DNA from: Streptomyces sp. TLI_105
GTDB lineage: Bacteria; Actinomycetota; Actinomycetes; Streptomycetales; Streptomycetaceae
Length of the DNA: 64,000 bases
Assembly: GCF_900105415.1 (NCBI RefSeq)
Contig: NZ_FNSM01000001.1
Coordinates: forward strand, 4,632,501 to 4,696,500
Direction: 5' to 3'
The notes under the pieces are model-generated. The model was given only the letters and a program-made list of their open reading frames with translations. It did not search any database and was not told the origin of the DNA. Shown in pieces: positions 16,402 to 24,909 of this stretch. The position numbers and the translations under genes are program-made. The first letter of the stretch is position 1. Each line of letters opens with the position of its first letter.

Positions 16402-18068
16402 GCCCCACCAGCCCGACCACCAGCCCCCTGTCCCCGGCCCTCGCGGGCCATGGGCACGTCACGTTCCTCGGCGCAGGCCCGGGCGACCCCGGACTGCTGA
16501 CCCTCAGGGCCGTCGAGGCCCTCGCGGGGGCGGACGTCCTGATCGCCGAGCCGGAGGTGCTCGAGGTCGTTCGCGGCCATGCGCGCGCGGGGGTGAGCAC
16601 GCCTGAGCTGACGGTCGTTGACGAGGCGTCAACAACCGCCGGTGTCCCCGTGTTGAGGGATGCCGCCAATCTTGTCATGGAGGCCGCGCGGGGCGGCAGG
16701 CGGGTCGTCCGTGCGGTGACCGGCGACCCCGGCCTCGACGGGAACGCGGGCGCCGAGATGCTCGCCTGCGCCGCCGAGGGCATCCCCTTCGAGGTCGTGC
16801 CCGGCGTCGCCACGGCCGTCGGCGTGCCCGCGTACGCCGGTGTGCCGCTGCGCGACTCCCAGGGCACCGACGTGCGCTTCGTCGACGCCCGGACCGCCGA
16901 CGAGCGGTGCTGGGCCGAGGTCGGTGCCTCGGACGGGACCGTCGTCGTGTCCACTTCCCTGGATTCGGTCGCCGCGGCTGCCGGAGAGCTGGTGGCGGCT
17001 GGCCGTAAGCCGGACACCCCGCTCACCGTCACCATCGCCGGCACGACCACCCGCCAGCGGACCTGGAACGCGACCCTCGGGACGATCGCCCAGGTCTTCA
17101 AGCAGGGCAAGGTCCTCCCCTCGCCCGAGGGACACCGGCCCGTCATAGCCGTGGTCGGCGAGCGCAGCGCCCCGGCGCAGCGGGACCAGCTGTCGTGGTT
17201 CGAGTCGAAGCCGCTCTTCGGGTGGCGGGTCCTCGTGCCGCGCACCAAGGAGCAGGCCGCGTCGCTCTCCGACCAGCTGCGCTCGTACGGCGCCGTGCCG
17301 CACGAGGTGCCGACGATCGCCGTCGAGCCGCCGCGCACCCCGCAGCAGATGGAGCGGGCGGTCAAGGGACTCGTCACCGGCCGGTACGAGTGGATCGCCT
17401 TCACCTCCGTCAACGCCGTCAAGGCCGTACGGGAGAAGTTCGAGGAGTACGGGCTCGACGCCCGCGCCTTCGCCGGCATCAAGGTCGCGGCGGTGGGCGA
17501 GCAGACCGCCGCGGCTCTGGTGGACTTCGGCGTGAAGCCGGACCTCGTGCCGTCCGGTGAGCAGTCCGCCGCGGGACTGTTGGAGGACTGGCCGCCGTAC
17601 GACCCCGTCTTCGACCCGATCGACCGCGTCTTCCTGCCGCGCGCCGACATCGCGACCGAGACGCTCGTCGCGGGCCTGATCGAGCTCGGGTGGGAGGTCG
17701 ACGACGTCACCGCCTACCGGACCGTACGGGCCTCGCCGCCGCCGGCGGACACGCGGGAGGCGATCAAGGGCGGCGGCTTCGACGCCGTGCTCTTCACGTC
17801 CTCCTCGACCGTGCGCAACCTCGTTGGCATCGCCGGCAAGCCGCACAACGTGACCGTGATCGCGTGCATCGGGCCCGCCACGGCCAAGACCGCCGAGGAG
17901 CACGGGCTCCGGGTCGACGTGCTCTCGCCCGAGCCGTCCGTCCACAAGCTCGCCGAGGCGCTCGCGGACTTCGGCCTCCGGCGCCGGGAGTCCGCGCTGG
18001 AGGCGGGGGATCCGGTGACGCGGCCGAGTGAGCGGCGGCCGGGGGCGCGGCGGCGTCGGACGACGTAG
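16398..18068 (+). CDS. hemD: Fused uroporphyrinogen-III C-methyltransferase-like / uroporphyrinogen-III synthase
   Basis: A 556-residue two-domain protein. The N-terminal half is SUMT-like (GHVTFLGAGPGDPGLLTLRAVEALAGADVLIAEP and GTTTRQRTWNATLGTIAQV), and the C-terminal half from about residue 270 is HemD (WRVLVPRTKEQAASLSDQLRSYGA, FTSVNAVKAV, FTSSSTVRNLVG, IGPATAKTAEEHGLRV). The SUMT motifs are degenerate: TGDPGLDGNAG replaces GGDPFVFGRGGEE and the HR of YAGIPLTHR is lost, so methyltransferase activity is doubtful. The start is TTG 16398, overlapping hemC by TTGA with GGGGGAG upstream. Ends in a basic tail. Confidence 0.93.
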   Translation: MSPTSPTTSPLSPALAGHGHVTFLGAGPGDPGLLTLRAVEALAGADVLIAEPEVLEVVRGHARAGVSTPELTVVDEASTTAGVPVLRDAANLVMEAARGGRRVVRAVTGDPGLDGNAGAEMLACAAEGIPFEVVPGVATAVGVPAYAGVPLRDSQGTDVRFVDARTADERCWAEVGASDGTVVVSTSLDSVAAAAGELVAAGRKPDTPLTVTIAGTTTRQRTWNATLGTIAQVFKQGKVLPSPEGHRPVIAVVGERSAPAQRDQLSWFESKPLFGWRVLVPRTKEQAASLSDQLRSYGAVPHEVPTIAVEPPRTPQQMERAVKGLVTGRYEWIAFTSVNAVKAVREKFEEYGLDARAFAGIKVAAVGEQTAAALVDFGVKPDLVPSGEQSAAGLLEDWPPYDPVFDPIDRVFLPRADIATETLVAGLIELGWEVDDVTAYRTVRASPPPADTREAIKGGGFDAVLFTSSSTVRNLVGIAGKPHNVTVIACIGPATAKTAEEHGLRVDVLSPEPSVHKLAEALADFGLRRRESALEAGDPVTRPSERRPGARRRRTT

Positions 18069-18560
18069 CACCTCGGGTGCGGGCCCGCTCCTGCGCGGAC
18101 CCGCACCTCGATCCCTCCGGGGGCTGCCGCTCCTGGGCCCGCCTGTGCGGGCGCGCGGCCGCGGGGCGGTGCCCCCTGCCGTGTGGGGCCCGCGCTTGGT
18201 GGGGCGGTGCCCCTGTCCCCGCCCGTGTGGGCAATCGTCCCGCTGGGCGGGACGGGTGGGCACACGGGACGGCGCCTTTGCGGGCGCGCTCCGCCTTCTG
18301 GACCTGGACCCGCACCACGACTGCGGCGCACAGGCCGGTGCGGGTTCGGGCGCGGGAGCCTCTGGCGCCGGCAAGGGCGCCGTTCCGTTGTGCCCACCCG
18401 TTCCGCCCCGGCGGAACGCATGCCCACAACGGGGTGGGCGAAGGGGGTGGGCACCGTCCCGGCGGAACGGCTGCCCGCAACGGGGGGCGCGGGTCGTGAG
18501 GGGTGTATGCCCACAACGCGTCGGTAAGGGCACTGCGCGCACGGGCGTAGCCTCGGATTC
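18069..18560. repeat. Intergenic repeat region with dispersed palindromic motif
   Basis: A 492-bp gap with no gene. From about 18355 to 18490 it carries a copy of a repeat also found near 34728-34890: CTCTGGCGCCG, then CGCCGTTCCGTTGTGCCCAC, a CGTTCCGCC/GGCGGAACG hairpin and ATGCCCACAACGG, followed by a second half-copy (GGCGGAACGGCTGCCCGCAA). Further half-motifs are at about 18229 (inverted) and 18503. It probably terminates the hem operon and carries the hemB promoter at its right edge. Confidence 0.75.
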
Positions 18561-19565
18561 ATGAACTCGTACGGATCCTTTCCCGGGGCGCGCCCGCGGC
18601 GGCTGCGGACGACGCCCGCCATGCGCCGGATGGTGGCCGAGACGCGGCTGCATCCCGCCGACCTGATCCTGCCCGCGTTCGTGCGCGAGGGGATCACCGA
18701 GCCCGTGCCGATCCAGGCCATGCCCGGGGTCGTGCAGCACACCCGGGACACCCTGCGGAAGGCCGCCGTGGAGGCGCTGGAGGCCGGGGTCTCCGGGATC
18801 ATGCTCTTCGGCGTGCCCGACGACGCGAAGAAGGACGGCGCCGGGACGGCCGGCACGGACCCGGACGGCATCCTCCAGGTCGCCATCCGGGACGTGAAGG
18901 CCGAGGTCGGCGACGAGCTCGTCATCATGTCGGACCTGTGCCTCGACGAGTTCACCGACCACGGCCACTGCGGCGTCCTGGACGCCGAGGGCCGCGTCGA
19001 CAACGACGCCACGCTGGAACGTTACGCCGAGATGGCCCAGGTCCAGGCCGACGCCGGCGTCCACGTCGTCGGCCCCTCCGGGATGATGGACGGCCAGGTC
19101 GGGGTCGTCCGCGACGCCCTGGACACCATCGGCAAGGAGGACGTGTCGATCCTCGCGTACACCGCGAAGTACTCCTCCGCCTTCTACGGCCCCTTCCGCG
19201 AGGCCGTCGGCTCCTCCCTCAAGGGCGACCGCAAGACCTACCAGCAGGACCCCGCCAACCTCCGCGAGTCGATGCGCGAGCTCGCGCTCGATCTGGAGGA
19301 GGGCGCCGACATGGTGATGGTCAAGCCGGCCGGCCCCTACCTGGACGTGCTCGCCAAGGTCGCCGACTCGGTGGACGTGCCCGTCGCCGCGTACCAGATC
19401 AGCGGCGAGTACTCGATGGTCGAGGCCGCCGCCGAGAAGGGCTGGATCGACCGCGACAAGGCGATCCTGGAGACCCTCACCGGCATCCGCCGCGCCGGCG
19501 CGCAGATGATCCTCACCTACTGGGCGACCGAGGCCGCGCGGAACCTGTCCGCCGGTCGCGGATAG
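18561..19565 (+). CDS. hemB: Delta-aminolevulinic acid dehydratase (porphobilinogen synthase)
   Basis: A 334-residue enzyme condensing two ALA to porphobilinogen. The two active-site Lys are in [17 protein letters not shown] and [12 protein letters not shown]; the metal loop reads [17 protein letters not shown], with Cys-Asp-Cys rather than the three Cys of the zinc enzymes or the Asp-Asp pattern of magnesium enzymes. TAGCCT (18548-18553) lies seven bases before ATG and no RBS is present, so leaderless. It is close to, but transcribed apart from, rex-hemACD. The gene is followed by a MITE-like element. Confidence 0.97.
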   Translation: MNSYGSFPGARPRRLRTTPAMRRMVAETRLHPADLILPAFVREGITEPVPIQAMPGVVQHTRDTLRKAAVEALEAGVSGIMLFGVPDDAKKDGAGTAGTDPDGILQVAIRDVKAEVGDELVIMSDLCLDEFTDHGHCGVLDAEGRVDNDATLERYAEMAQVQADAGVHVVGPSGMMDGQVGVVRDALDTIGKEDVSILAYTAKYSSAFYGPFREAVGSSLKGDRKTYQQDPANLRESMRELALDLEEGADMVMVKPAGPYLDVLAKVADSVDVPVAAYQISGEYSMVEAAAEKGWIDRDKAILETLTGIRRAGAQMILTYWATEAARNLSAGRG

Positions 19566-19572
19566 CCGGGAC

Positions 19573-19776
19573 CTAGGGTCTGTCCGGCGGATCATGGCCG
19601 GGGCCGCGACGCCTGGCACGGCCCCTCGCCGCGTTGCCGAAACGCCCCCACAGCCTCCGCTGTCGAGGCGCTCCGGCGCCTTGCGAGGCGTCCCCTCGGC
19701 CTTGGCGGGCCTGGGGAGGCCCCATGCACCGGACGCCGCGGCCTTCTCCGACCCTGATCCGCCGGACAGGCCCTAG
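19573..19776. mobile_element. MITE-like element with 22-bp terminal inverted repeats, 204 bp
   Basis: Both ends read CTAGGG(T/C), then CTGTCCGGCGGATCA, inverted: left 19573-19594, right 19755-19776, with a single T/C difference. The interior has no coding capacity. A shorter relative lies at 36301-36379 and shares about 60 bp of the left side. CTAG at each end may be the target duplication or the element boundary. The right CTAG provides the TAG stop of the minus-strand DUF4253 gene. Confidence 0.75.
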
Positions 19777-20555
19777 TCCCACCAGAAGCTCCACACCGGG
19801 GCGTCCACCAGCGCCCCCCGGGCGTACTCGCGCAGGCCGTCGTGGTTCCCCTGCGTGATGTTGTCCGGGCAGAACGCGAAGTGCTCCGCCGCCACCGCCT
19901 CGGCCTCCGCCACGGTCCGGGGCGGGGCGGCCACCGAGACCACCAGGTGGGCGAAGGTGAGCGCGACGACACGGGCGCCGAAACGGTCCTCCCAGGAGCG
20001 CAGCACCGCGCACAGGCGGGCCACGTCGTTCTCGTGGTTCAGTGGCCCGCCCCAGCCGATGACCGCCGGTATGTCGGCGCTCCGCCGGGCCGGCACCAGC
20101 GCCGGGCGCGCGTCCGCCAGCCAGAAGCCCGGCTCCGTCAGCAGCTCCGCGACATCGGCCGCCGCCCGGTCGGGGTCCGTGCTCAGCGGTTGCGCCGGAG
20201 CCAGGCCCGGCCAGTCGGCGGCGGGCGAAGCCTCGATCTCCTCCGCCGCGTAGTACTCCCAGAACCCGGCGAGCACCTCGTCGGCGTCGTGGTCCGCCGG
20301 GTCACTCATCCGCCCCGGCTCCAGTTCCCACTGGTCCAGGCCCCACTCACCGCCCAGCAGGACGGGCAGCAGCCCCGCCGTGCGGGCCGCCGGGCGCAGC
20401 GCCGCCCAGGCGGCGGGGCCCGCCGCGCCGTGCCCCGACCAGAGGTACGGGGCGTCCGCCAGCCCCGTGAGGGCGCCGGGCGGCAGGTCGAGGCCGAGGG
20501 AACGGCCGGTCGGATCGGACACGAGCCTGGGCAGCTGGTTCGGGATCATCGCCAT
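19773..20555 (-). CDS. DUF4253 domain-containing protein
   Basis: A 260-residue protein ending in the DUF4253 domain: ARPALVPARRSADIPAVIGWGGPLNHENDVARLCAVLRSWEDRFGARVVALTFAHLVVSVAAPPRTVAEAEAVAAEHFAFCPDN ... WSFWWD, the family's characteristic C-terminal block. The role of the family is unknown. TACCTT (plus 20562-20567) lies six bases before ATG 20555, so the mRNA is likely leaderless. The stop codon TAG falls inside the CTAG end of the adjacent MITE-like element; the protein's natural end (FWWD) appears intact. Confidence 0.85.
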   Translation of the reverse strand: MAMIPNQLPRLVSDPTGRSLGLDLPPGALTGLADAPYLWSGHGAAGPAAWAALRPAARTAGLLPVLLGGEWGLDQWELEPGRMSDPADHDADEVLAGFWEYYAAEEIEASPAADWPGLAPAQPLSTDPDRAAADVAELLTEPGFWLADARPALVPARRSADIPAVIGWGGPLNHENDVARLCAVLRSWEDRFGARVVALTFAHLVVSVAAPPRTVAEAEAVAAEHFAFCPDNITQGNHDGLREYARGALVDAPVWSFWWD

Positions 20556-20662
20556 GACCAGAAGGTAGGGCGAGCCACTGACAACGGGGCGAGTGGTGGG
20601 GCGGCACCGGGCGGCGCACCCTGGAGTGGTAGCCGACAGGTACCTCGGTGGAGGTGGTCCTC

Positions 20663-20935
20663 ATGATGCACACGCTTGTCGGATGGCATGTGGAGATGGA
20701 GTTCCAGGAGGAAGGCGACCGGACACGGGCCGCAGCCATGGTCCGGCTCGGCGACGGCACCGAGTTCCGGGCCCACGGCACCGCGAACCGCCACCCCTCC
20801 GACCCGGACCAGCTGCGGGTGGGCGAGGAGATCGCCGGCGCACGCGCCCTCATGGACCTCGCCTCACAGCTCCTCCAGAAGGCCCACAAGGAGATCGACG
20901 AGGTGTCCGGCCGGACCTCGCACGAAATCCGCTGA
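20663..20935 (+). CDS. DUF1876 domain-containing protein
   Basis: A 90-residue protein, essentially one DUF1876 domain: WHVEMEFQEEGDRTRAAAMVRLGDGTEFRAHGTANRHPSDPDQLRVGEEIAGARALMDLASQLLQKAHKEI. This small alpha/beta family is common in actinobacteria, often near stress genes, with no proven function. ATG 20663 has GGAGG eight bases upstream; an in-frame GTG (20648) overlaps that RBS and is rejected. It converges on argS with a shared terminator between them. Confidence 0.88.
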   Translation: MMHTLVGWHVEMEFQEEGDRTRAAAMVRLGDGTEFRAHGTANRHPSDPDQLRVGEEIAGARALMDLASQLLQKAHKEIDEVSGRTSHEIR

Positions 20936-20948
20936 CGCCCCGGTGGCG

Positions 20949-20988
20949 ACGAAGCCCCCGGCACGGCGCACCGTACCGGGGGCTTCGT
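20949..20988. terminator. Bidirectional terminator between the DUF1876 gene and argS
   Basis: ACGAAGCCCCCGG (20949-20961) pairs perfectly with CCGGGGGCTTCGT (20976-20988). The loop holds a further ACGG/CCGT pairing, extending the stem. Confidence 0.9.
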
Positions 20989-20998
20989 ACCAGGCGTG

Positions 20999-22768
20999 TC
21001 AGAGGCGCTCGGGCGTCCGGATCCCCAGCAGGGCCATGCCCTGGTGGAGCGTGCGGGCCGTCAGGTCACAGAGGAAGAGGCGGTTCTCCGCGACCTCCTT
21101 CGCCGGTTCCGGCTTGATGACCGGGCACTGGTCGTAGAACGTCGTGTACAGCGAGGCGAGCTGGTACAGGTACGCGGTGAGCTTGTGCGGCGCGTACTCC
21201 GTGGCCGCTTCGGACACCGTCTCGGCGAACTGGTCCAGGTGCAGGCCGAGCGCGCGCTCCGCCGGAGCGAGCTCCAGCTCCGGGTGGGCGACAGGGGTGC
21301 GGTCGCCCGCCTTGCCGAAGATCGACTTGATACGGGCGTACGCGTACTGGAGGTACACCGACGTGTCGCCGTTCAGCGACACCATCTGGTCCAGGTCGAA
21401 CTTGTAGTCACGCGCCGCGGACGTCGACAGGTCGGCGTACTTCACCGCTCCGATGCCGACGTACTGGCCGTTCTCGACGATCTCCGTCTCGGTCAGGCCC
21501 ACTTTCTCGGCCTTCTCGCGGACGACCGCCGTCGCCCGGTCCACCGCCTCGTCCAGCAGATCCACCAGCCGGACCGTCTCGCCCTCACGGGTCTTGAACG
21601 GCTTGCCGTCCTTGCCCAGGACCGTGCCGAAGGCCAGCTGGACGGCCTTCACCTCGTCGTTCAGCCAGCCGGCCCGGCGGGCCGTCTCGAAGACCATCTT
21701 GAAGTGCAGCGACTGACGGGCGTCCACCACGTACAGCAGGGAGGTCGCCTTCAGGTTCTGCACCCGGTCCCGGATCGCCGACAGGTCCGTCGCCGCGTAG
21801 CCGAAGCCGCCGTCGGACTTCTGCACGATCAGCGGCGTCGGGTTGCCGTCCGGGCCCTTCACGTCGTCGAAGAACACGCACAGCGCGCCTTCGGAGCGGA
21901 CCGCGACGCCCGACTCCTCCAGGATGCGGCAGGTCTCCACCAGCATGTCGTTGTACCCGGACTCGCCGACGACGTCGCCGTCCCGGATGTCCATGTCCAG
22001 CTTGTCGAAGACCGAGTAGAAGTAGATCTTCGACTCGTCGACGAACCGCTGCCAGAGCGCGAGCGTCTCTTCGTCCCCGGCCTGCAGGTCGACCACGCGC
22101 GCGCGGGCCCGCGTCTTGAACGCCTCGTCCGAGTCGAACAGGGCGCGCGAGGCCTTGTACAGCCGGTTCAGGTTCGACATGGCCTCCTCGCCGGAGACCT
22201 CGGCCTCCGACGAGTGGTCCAGCTCGTGGGGGTGCTCGATCAGGTACTGGATGAGCATGCCGAACTGGGTGCCCCAGTCGCCGATGTGGTGGCGCCGGAC
22301 CACCGTCTCGCCGGTGAACTCCAGGATCTCGACCATCGCCGCGCCGATCACGGCGGACCGCAGGTGACCGACGTGCATCTCCTTGGCCACGTTCGGCTGG
22401 GCGTAGTCGATGACCGTCGTGCCCGCCGACTCGTTGAACGGCACGCCGAGACGCGCCTCCGCCGCACGGGCCGCGAGGGTGTCGACGATCGCCGCGTCCG
22501 TCACCGTGATGTTCAGGAAGCCGGGGCCCGAGACCTCGATCTCCTTCAGGACGTCGTTGGCCGGGATCGCCTCGACGACCTTCGTCGCCAGCTCGCGCGG
22601 GTTGCCCTTGAGCTGCTTGGCCAGCGCCAGGATGCCGTTGGCCTGGAAGTCGGCCCGGTCGCTTCGTCGCAGCAGCGGGTCGGCGGACGCGGCGTCCGGC
22701 AGAGCCGCCGAGAGGCCGTCCGCGAGGCGCTGCTGCACGGTCGAAGCGAGGGAAGGGACCGAGGCCAT
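20999..22768 (-). CDS. argS: Arginyl-tRNA synthetase
   Basis: A 589-residue class I synthetase. It has the N-terminal Add1 domain, the HIGH-like signature in [28 protein letters not shown] near residue 125, [19 protein letters not shown], the [26 protein letters not shown] region that replaces [17 protein letters not shown] and the DALR anticodon-binding C-terminus ([20 protein letters not shown]) ending [26 protein letters not shown] 22768 is divergent from lysS across a 174-bp spacer. Confidence 0.97.
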   Translation of the reverse strand: MASVPSLASTVQQRLADGLSAALPDAASADPLLRRSDRADFQANGILALAKQLKGNPRELATKVVEAIPANDVLKEIEVSGPGFLNITVTDAAIVDTLAARAAEARLGVPFNESAGTTVIDYAQPNVAKEMHVGHLRSAVIGAAMVEILEFTGETVVRRHHIGDWGTQFGMLIQYLIEHPHELDHSSEAEVSGEEAMSNLNRLYKASRALFDSDEAFKTRARARVVDLQAGDEETLALWQRFVDESKIYFYSVFDKLDMDIRDGDVVGESGYNDMLVETCRILEESGVAVRSEGALCVFFDDVKGPDGNPTPLIVQKSDGGFGYAATDLSAIRDRVQNLKATSLLYVVDARQSLHFKMVFETARRAGWLNDEVKAVQLAFGTVLGKDGKPFKTREGETVRLVDLLDEAVDRATAVVREKAEKVGLTETEIVENGQYVGIGAVKYADLSTSAARDYKFDLDQMVSLNGDTSVYLQYAYARIKSIFGKAGDRTPVAHPELELAPAERALGLHLDQFAETVSEAATEYAPHKLTAYLYQLASLYTTFYDQCPVIKPEPAKEVAENRLFLCDLTARTLHQGMALLGIRTPERL

Positions 22769-22942
22769 GAGCTTCCGTTCCTGTTGAGTTCGTCAGGTCT
22801 ATTTCGCTTGTCAAGTGTCCCATGGGAGAGCAACGTGTTTTCTCCCCCTGTGGACAACCTCGGAGCGCGTCGTTCCGTCTGGGACAATGGCAGACGTAGA
22901 GCTGTAAGGCTTTGAGGCTTCAAGAAAGAAGGACGTACGACC
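22769..22942. promoter_or_regulatory. Divergent promoter region argS/lysS
   Basis: A 174-bp spacer. Toward lysS, GACAAT at 22883-22888 is a -10 candidate, giving a leader of about 50 nt with AGAAGGA before the GTG start. No T-box or tRNA-like element is visible. Confidence 0.5.
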
Positions 22943-24664
22943 GTGGCTCAGAGCAGCACCGAGACCGACTGGGTCTCCCGTTTCGCGGACGAGGTCATCG
23001 CCGAGTCGGAGCGACGTGCGCCTGGCAAACCGGTCGTCGTCGCCTCCGGTCTCTCCCCGTCCGGCCCCATCCACCTCGGCAACCTCCGCGAGGTCATGAC
23101 CCCGCACCTGGTCGCCGACGAGGTCCGCCGCCGCGGGTACGAGGTCCGGCACCTCATCTCCTGGGACGACTACGACCGCTACCGCAAGGTGCCGAACGGC
23201 ATCGAGGGCATCGACGCCTCCTGGGCCGAGCACATCGGCAAGCCGCTGACCTCCGTCCCGGCCCCGGCCGGCTCGCCCCACCCCAACTGGGCCGAGCACT
23301 TCAAGGCCGCCATGGTCGAGTCCCTCGCCGAGCTGGGCGTCGAGTACGACCCGATCAGCCAGACCGAGCAGTACACCGCCGGCACCTACCGCGAGCAGAT
23401 CCTGCACGCGATGAAGCACCGCGGCGACATCGACGCCATCCTCGACCAGTACCGGACGAAGAAGGCCCCGAAGAAGCAGTCCCAGAAGCCCCTCGACGAG
23501 GCCGAGCTGGAAGCCGAGGAGGGCTCCGGCGCCGCCGCCGAGGACGACGGCTCCGGCGGCGCCTCCGGCTACTTCCCGTACAAGCCCTACTGCGGGCAGT
23601 GCGAGAAGGACCTCACCACCGTCACCTCGTACGACGACGACACCACCGAGCTCGCCTACACCTGCGCGAACTGCGGCTTCTCCGAGACCGTCAAGCTCAG
23701 CGAGTTCAACCGCGGCAAGCTGGTCTGGAAGGTCGACTGGCCCATGCGCTGGGCCTACGAGGGCGTCATCTTCGAGCCCTCCGGCGTCGACCACTCCTCG
23801 CCCGGCTCGTCCTTCCAGGTCGGCGGCCAGATCGTCCGCATCTTCGACGGCGTCCAGCCCATCGGCCCCATGTACGCCTTCGTCGGCATCAGCGGCATGG
23901 CCAAGATGTCCTCCTCGAAGGGCGGCGTGCCCACCGCGGCCGACGCCCTGAAGATCATGGAGCCCCAGATCCTGCGCTGGCTCTACGCCCGCCGCAGGCC
24001 GAACCAGTCCTTCAAGATCGCCTTCGACCAGGAGATCCAGCGGCTCTACGACGAGTGGGACAAGCTGGAGGCCAAGGTCGCCGACGGCTCCGTCCTGCCC
24101 GCCGACGCCGCCGCCCACTCCCGTGCCACCCGCACGGCCGCCGGCGAGCTGCCGCGCACCCCGCGCCCGCTCCCGTACCGCACCCTCGCCTCCGTCATGG
24201 ACATCACCGCCGGCCACGACGAGCAGACCCTGCGGATCCTCACCGAACTCGACCCCGAGAACCCGGTCACCTCCCTCGACGAGGTCCGCCCGCGCCTCGA
24301 CCGCGCCGAGAACTGGATCACCAACCAGGTCCCGGCCGACCAGCGCACCATCGTCCGCGAGGAGCCCGACACCGAGCTCCTCGGCTCCCTGGACGACGAG
24401 GGCCGCGAATCGCTCCGCCTCCTCCTGGAGGGCCTCGACACCCACTGGTCGCTCGACGGACTCACCACCCTCGTCTACGGCGTCCCGAAGGTCATGGCCG
24501 GACTCGACCCCGAGGCCAAGCCGACCCCGGAGCTGAAGCTCGCCCAGCGTGCCTTCTTCGCCCTGCTCTACAAGCTCCTCGTCAGCCGCGAGACGGGCCC
24601 CCGTCTGCCGACGCTGCTGCTCGCGGTGGGCGCGGAGCGGGTGCGCAAGCTGCTCGGCGCGTAG
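22943..24664 (+). CDS. lysS: Class I lysyl-tRNA synthetase (archaeal type)
   Basis: A 573-residue class I LysRS, not the class II enzyme of most bacteria. Signatures: VVASGLSPSGPIHLGNLREV (HIGH) near residue 38 and the KMSKS loop as ISGMAKMSSSKGGVP near 318; a zinc-ribbon-like CGQCEKDL...CANCGFSE near 212-250 follows an acidic linker rich in Glu/Ala/Gly. The C-terminus FFALLYKLLVSRETGPRLPTLLLAVGAERVRKLLGA is partly duplicated downstream at 24781. GTG 22943 has AGAAGGA upstream. The gene charges tRNA-Lys; whether a class II copy also exists is not visible here. Confidence 0.96.
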   Translation: MAQSSTETDWVSRFADEVIAESERRAPGKPVVVASGLSPSGPIHLGNLREVMTPHLVADEVRRRGYEVRHLISWDDYDRYRKVPNGIEGIDASWAEHIGKPLTSVPAPAGSPHPNWAEHFKAAMVESLAELGVEYDPISQTEQYTAGTYREQILHAMKHRGDIDAILDQYRTKKAPKKQSQKPLDEAELEAEEGSGAAAEDDGSGGASGYFPYKPYCGQCEKDLTTVTSYDDDTTELAYTCANCGFSETVKLSEFNRGKLVWKVDWPMRWAYEGVIFEPSGVDHSSPGSSFQVGGQIVRIFDGVQPIGPMYAFVGISGMAKMSSSKGGVPTAADALKIMEPQILRWLYARRRPNQSFKIAFDQEIQRLYDEWDKLEAKVADGSVLPADAAAHSRATRTAAGELPRTPRPLPYRTLASVMDITAGHDEQTLRILTELDPENPVTSLDEVRPRLDRAENWITNQVPADQRTIVREEPDTELLGSLDDEGRESLRLLLEGLDTHWSLDGLTTLVYGVPKVMAGLDPEAKPTPELKLAQRAFFALLYKLLVSRETGPRLPTLLLAVGAERVRKLLGA

Positions 24665-24825
24665 CGGTCAGAGGCTTCGGGGCGGCTGTGGGTCCGACGG
24701 ACGGAGTCCGGCGCAGCCGGGCGAAGCCCGAGAGGCCCCCTCGGGGCCGAGCGGCGCGAGGGCGGCGTGGAGGAGGGGGCGGGCCCCCGTCCGCCGACGC
24801 TGCTGCTCGCGGTGGGCGCGGAGCG
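24595..24825 (+). repeat. 45-bp direct repeat: lysS 3' end duplicated downstream
   Basis: Bases 24595-24639, coding for the GPRLPTLLLAVGAER part of lysS, recur at 24781-24825 with one mismatch (T to C), outside any gene. The second copy ends before the lysS stop and is followed by unrelated sequence. The spacer (24665-24780) is a low-complexity Streptomyces intergenic stretch. Confidence 0.85.
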
Positions 24826-24843
24826 CCCGCGCGTCTGACCTGA

Positions 24844-24896
24844 GCATGTGAAAGGGCCGCCGCCCGGAGGATCCGGGCGGCGGCCCTTTCACATGC
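24844..24896. terminator. Long bidirectional terminator between lysS and the DUF2637 gene
   Basis: A perfect 24-bp stem: GCATGTGAAAGGGCCGCC and following bases at 24844-24867, complementary arm 24873-24896, AGGAT loop. It separates convergent genes. Confidence 0.93.
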
Positions 24897-24909
24897 GTTC
24901 CTCGTACCC

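Noticed and set aside
16629..19619. 996-codon minus-strand frame opposite hemD and hemB
   Set aside because: Same cause; covers two well-identified genes and has repetitive Gly/Arg/His composition.
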